Origin: an uncultured Olsenella sp.
GTDB lineage: Bacteria; Actinomycetota; Coriobacteriia; Coriobacteriales; Atopobiaceae
Reading direction: 5' to 3'
NCBI GenBank assembly: GCA_900548775.1
Contig: URLM01000008.1
Coordinates: forward strand, 1 to 60,071
Length of the DNA stretch: 60,071 nt
The position numbers and the translations under genes are program-made. Shown piece by piece: positions 59,971 to 60,071 of this stretch (positions are counted from its first letter, which is position 1; the number at the start of each line of letters is the position of its first letter). The notes under the pieces are model-generated. The model saw nothing but the letters and a program-made list of their open reading frames with translations. It did no database searches and was not told the DNA's origin.

Positions 59971-60071
59971 CTAGATTCTTGCAACCCCGCTCTTGCGCGC
60001 AGCGTCGGCCACGGCTGCAGCGACGGCAGACGCGACGCGCTTGTCGAAGGCACCGGGGATGATGTAGTCCG
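59971..60071 (-). CDS. malic enzyme, C-terminal fragment
   Basis: Thirty-three codons end at TAG (59973-59971). The peptide reads DYIIPGAFDKRV, then an Ala-rich helix and the end ARKSGVARI. This is the usual C-terminus of bacterial NAD(P)-malic enzymes (YIIP...FD-RV...A...SGVA). The enzyme converts malate to pyruvate and CO2. The rest lies beyond the window edge. Confidence 0.7.
   Translation of the reverse strand, partial: DYIIPGAFDKRVASAVAAAVADAARKSGVARI

Noticed and set aside
1..60071. tRNA, rRNA or complete insertion sequences
   Set aside because: No cloverleaf with conserved T-arm, rRNA segment or transposase frame was recognised on either strand, though small RNAs could be missed by eye.

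Overview
The window is about 60 kb of high-GC (roughly 60-65%) actinobacterial chromosome. Gene content points to an anaerobic coriobacterium of the Atopobiaceae/Olsenella type: an oxygen-sensitive pyruvate formate-lyase system, a lactate/malate dehydrogenase-like enzyme, a CBS/DRTGG-type Mn pyrophosphatase, a single-chain PurL, several PTS parts, a malic enzyme end, and no respiratory genes. The genus is inferred from gene style, not from a marker gene. No rRNA, tRNA, CRISPR array or complete insertion sequence was seen. All counts and alignments here were made by eye.

Layout. 1-4.8 kb: the start of a membrane O-acyltransferase, a repeat-rich gap, then an ATP-grasp ligase/acetyltransferase pair, a nitroreductase, a DUF1304 protein and a CPBP protease. 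5-9 kb: an ABC exporter divergent from an AraC regulator, a cupin, and an FNR-like regulator with four N-terminal cysteines. 9.1-12.6 kb: pflA-pflB behind a perfect FNR box. 12.7-20 kb: a markedly lower-GC island (DHA2 efflux pump, complete cellobiose-type PTS with 6-phospho-beta-glucosidase, and a PRD regulator), bracketed by two directly repeated 80-bp palindromic elements. 20-30 kb: an MFS carrier with a GH2 glycosidase, a UvrA-like ATPase, a duplicated-domain lipoprotein, a frameshifted PTS IIC, and a probable polyunsaturated fatty acid isomerase. 30.7-33 kb: a thioesterase and the fruR-fruK operon. 34.5-38 kb: a Zur-ZnuACB zinc uptake operon with its promoter and operator visible. 38-45.4 kb: LysR/DMT divergon, envelope genes (small membrane proteins, polysaccharide deacetylase, a glycosyltransferase fused to a MarR-like domain), and an LDH/MDH. 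45.5-54.8 kb: ettA, ppaC, purL and a DMT exporter. 55-60 kb: an ECF sigma/anti-sigma pair, a lipoprotein serpin, an AAA/DUF4143 ATPase and the end of a malic enzyme.

How the parts fit. The organism appears to ferment sugars that enter by PTS (cellobiose-type, fructose) to formate, acetyl-CoA and reduced acids. Control comes from local regulators whose sites can often be seen: an FNR box at -41.5 from a plausible pfl start, paired FruR-like palindromes, a Zur-like dyad overlapping the zur start site, and an ECF-type promoter upstream of the sigma gene.

The least explained content lies between genes. At least five unrelated families of palindromic intergenic elements occur here, each in two or more copies: a 75-bp GAATTACGCACGG element, a nested four-site element with 40-bp site spacing, tandem ATTCG/CGAAT hairpins, a 67-bp ATCGC element, and the 80-bp element around the PTS island. 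There are also exact-period tandem repeats (18, 20 and 33 bp) and a short word, TTCTCGSC, far more frequent than base composition predicts.
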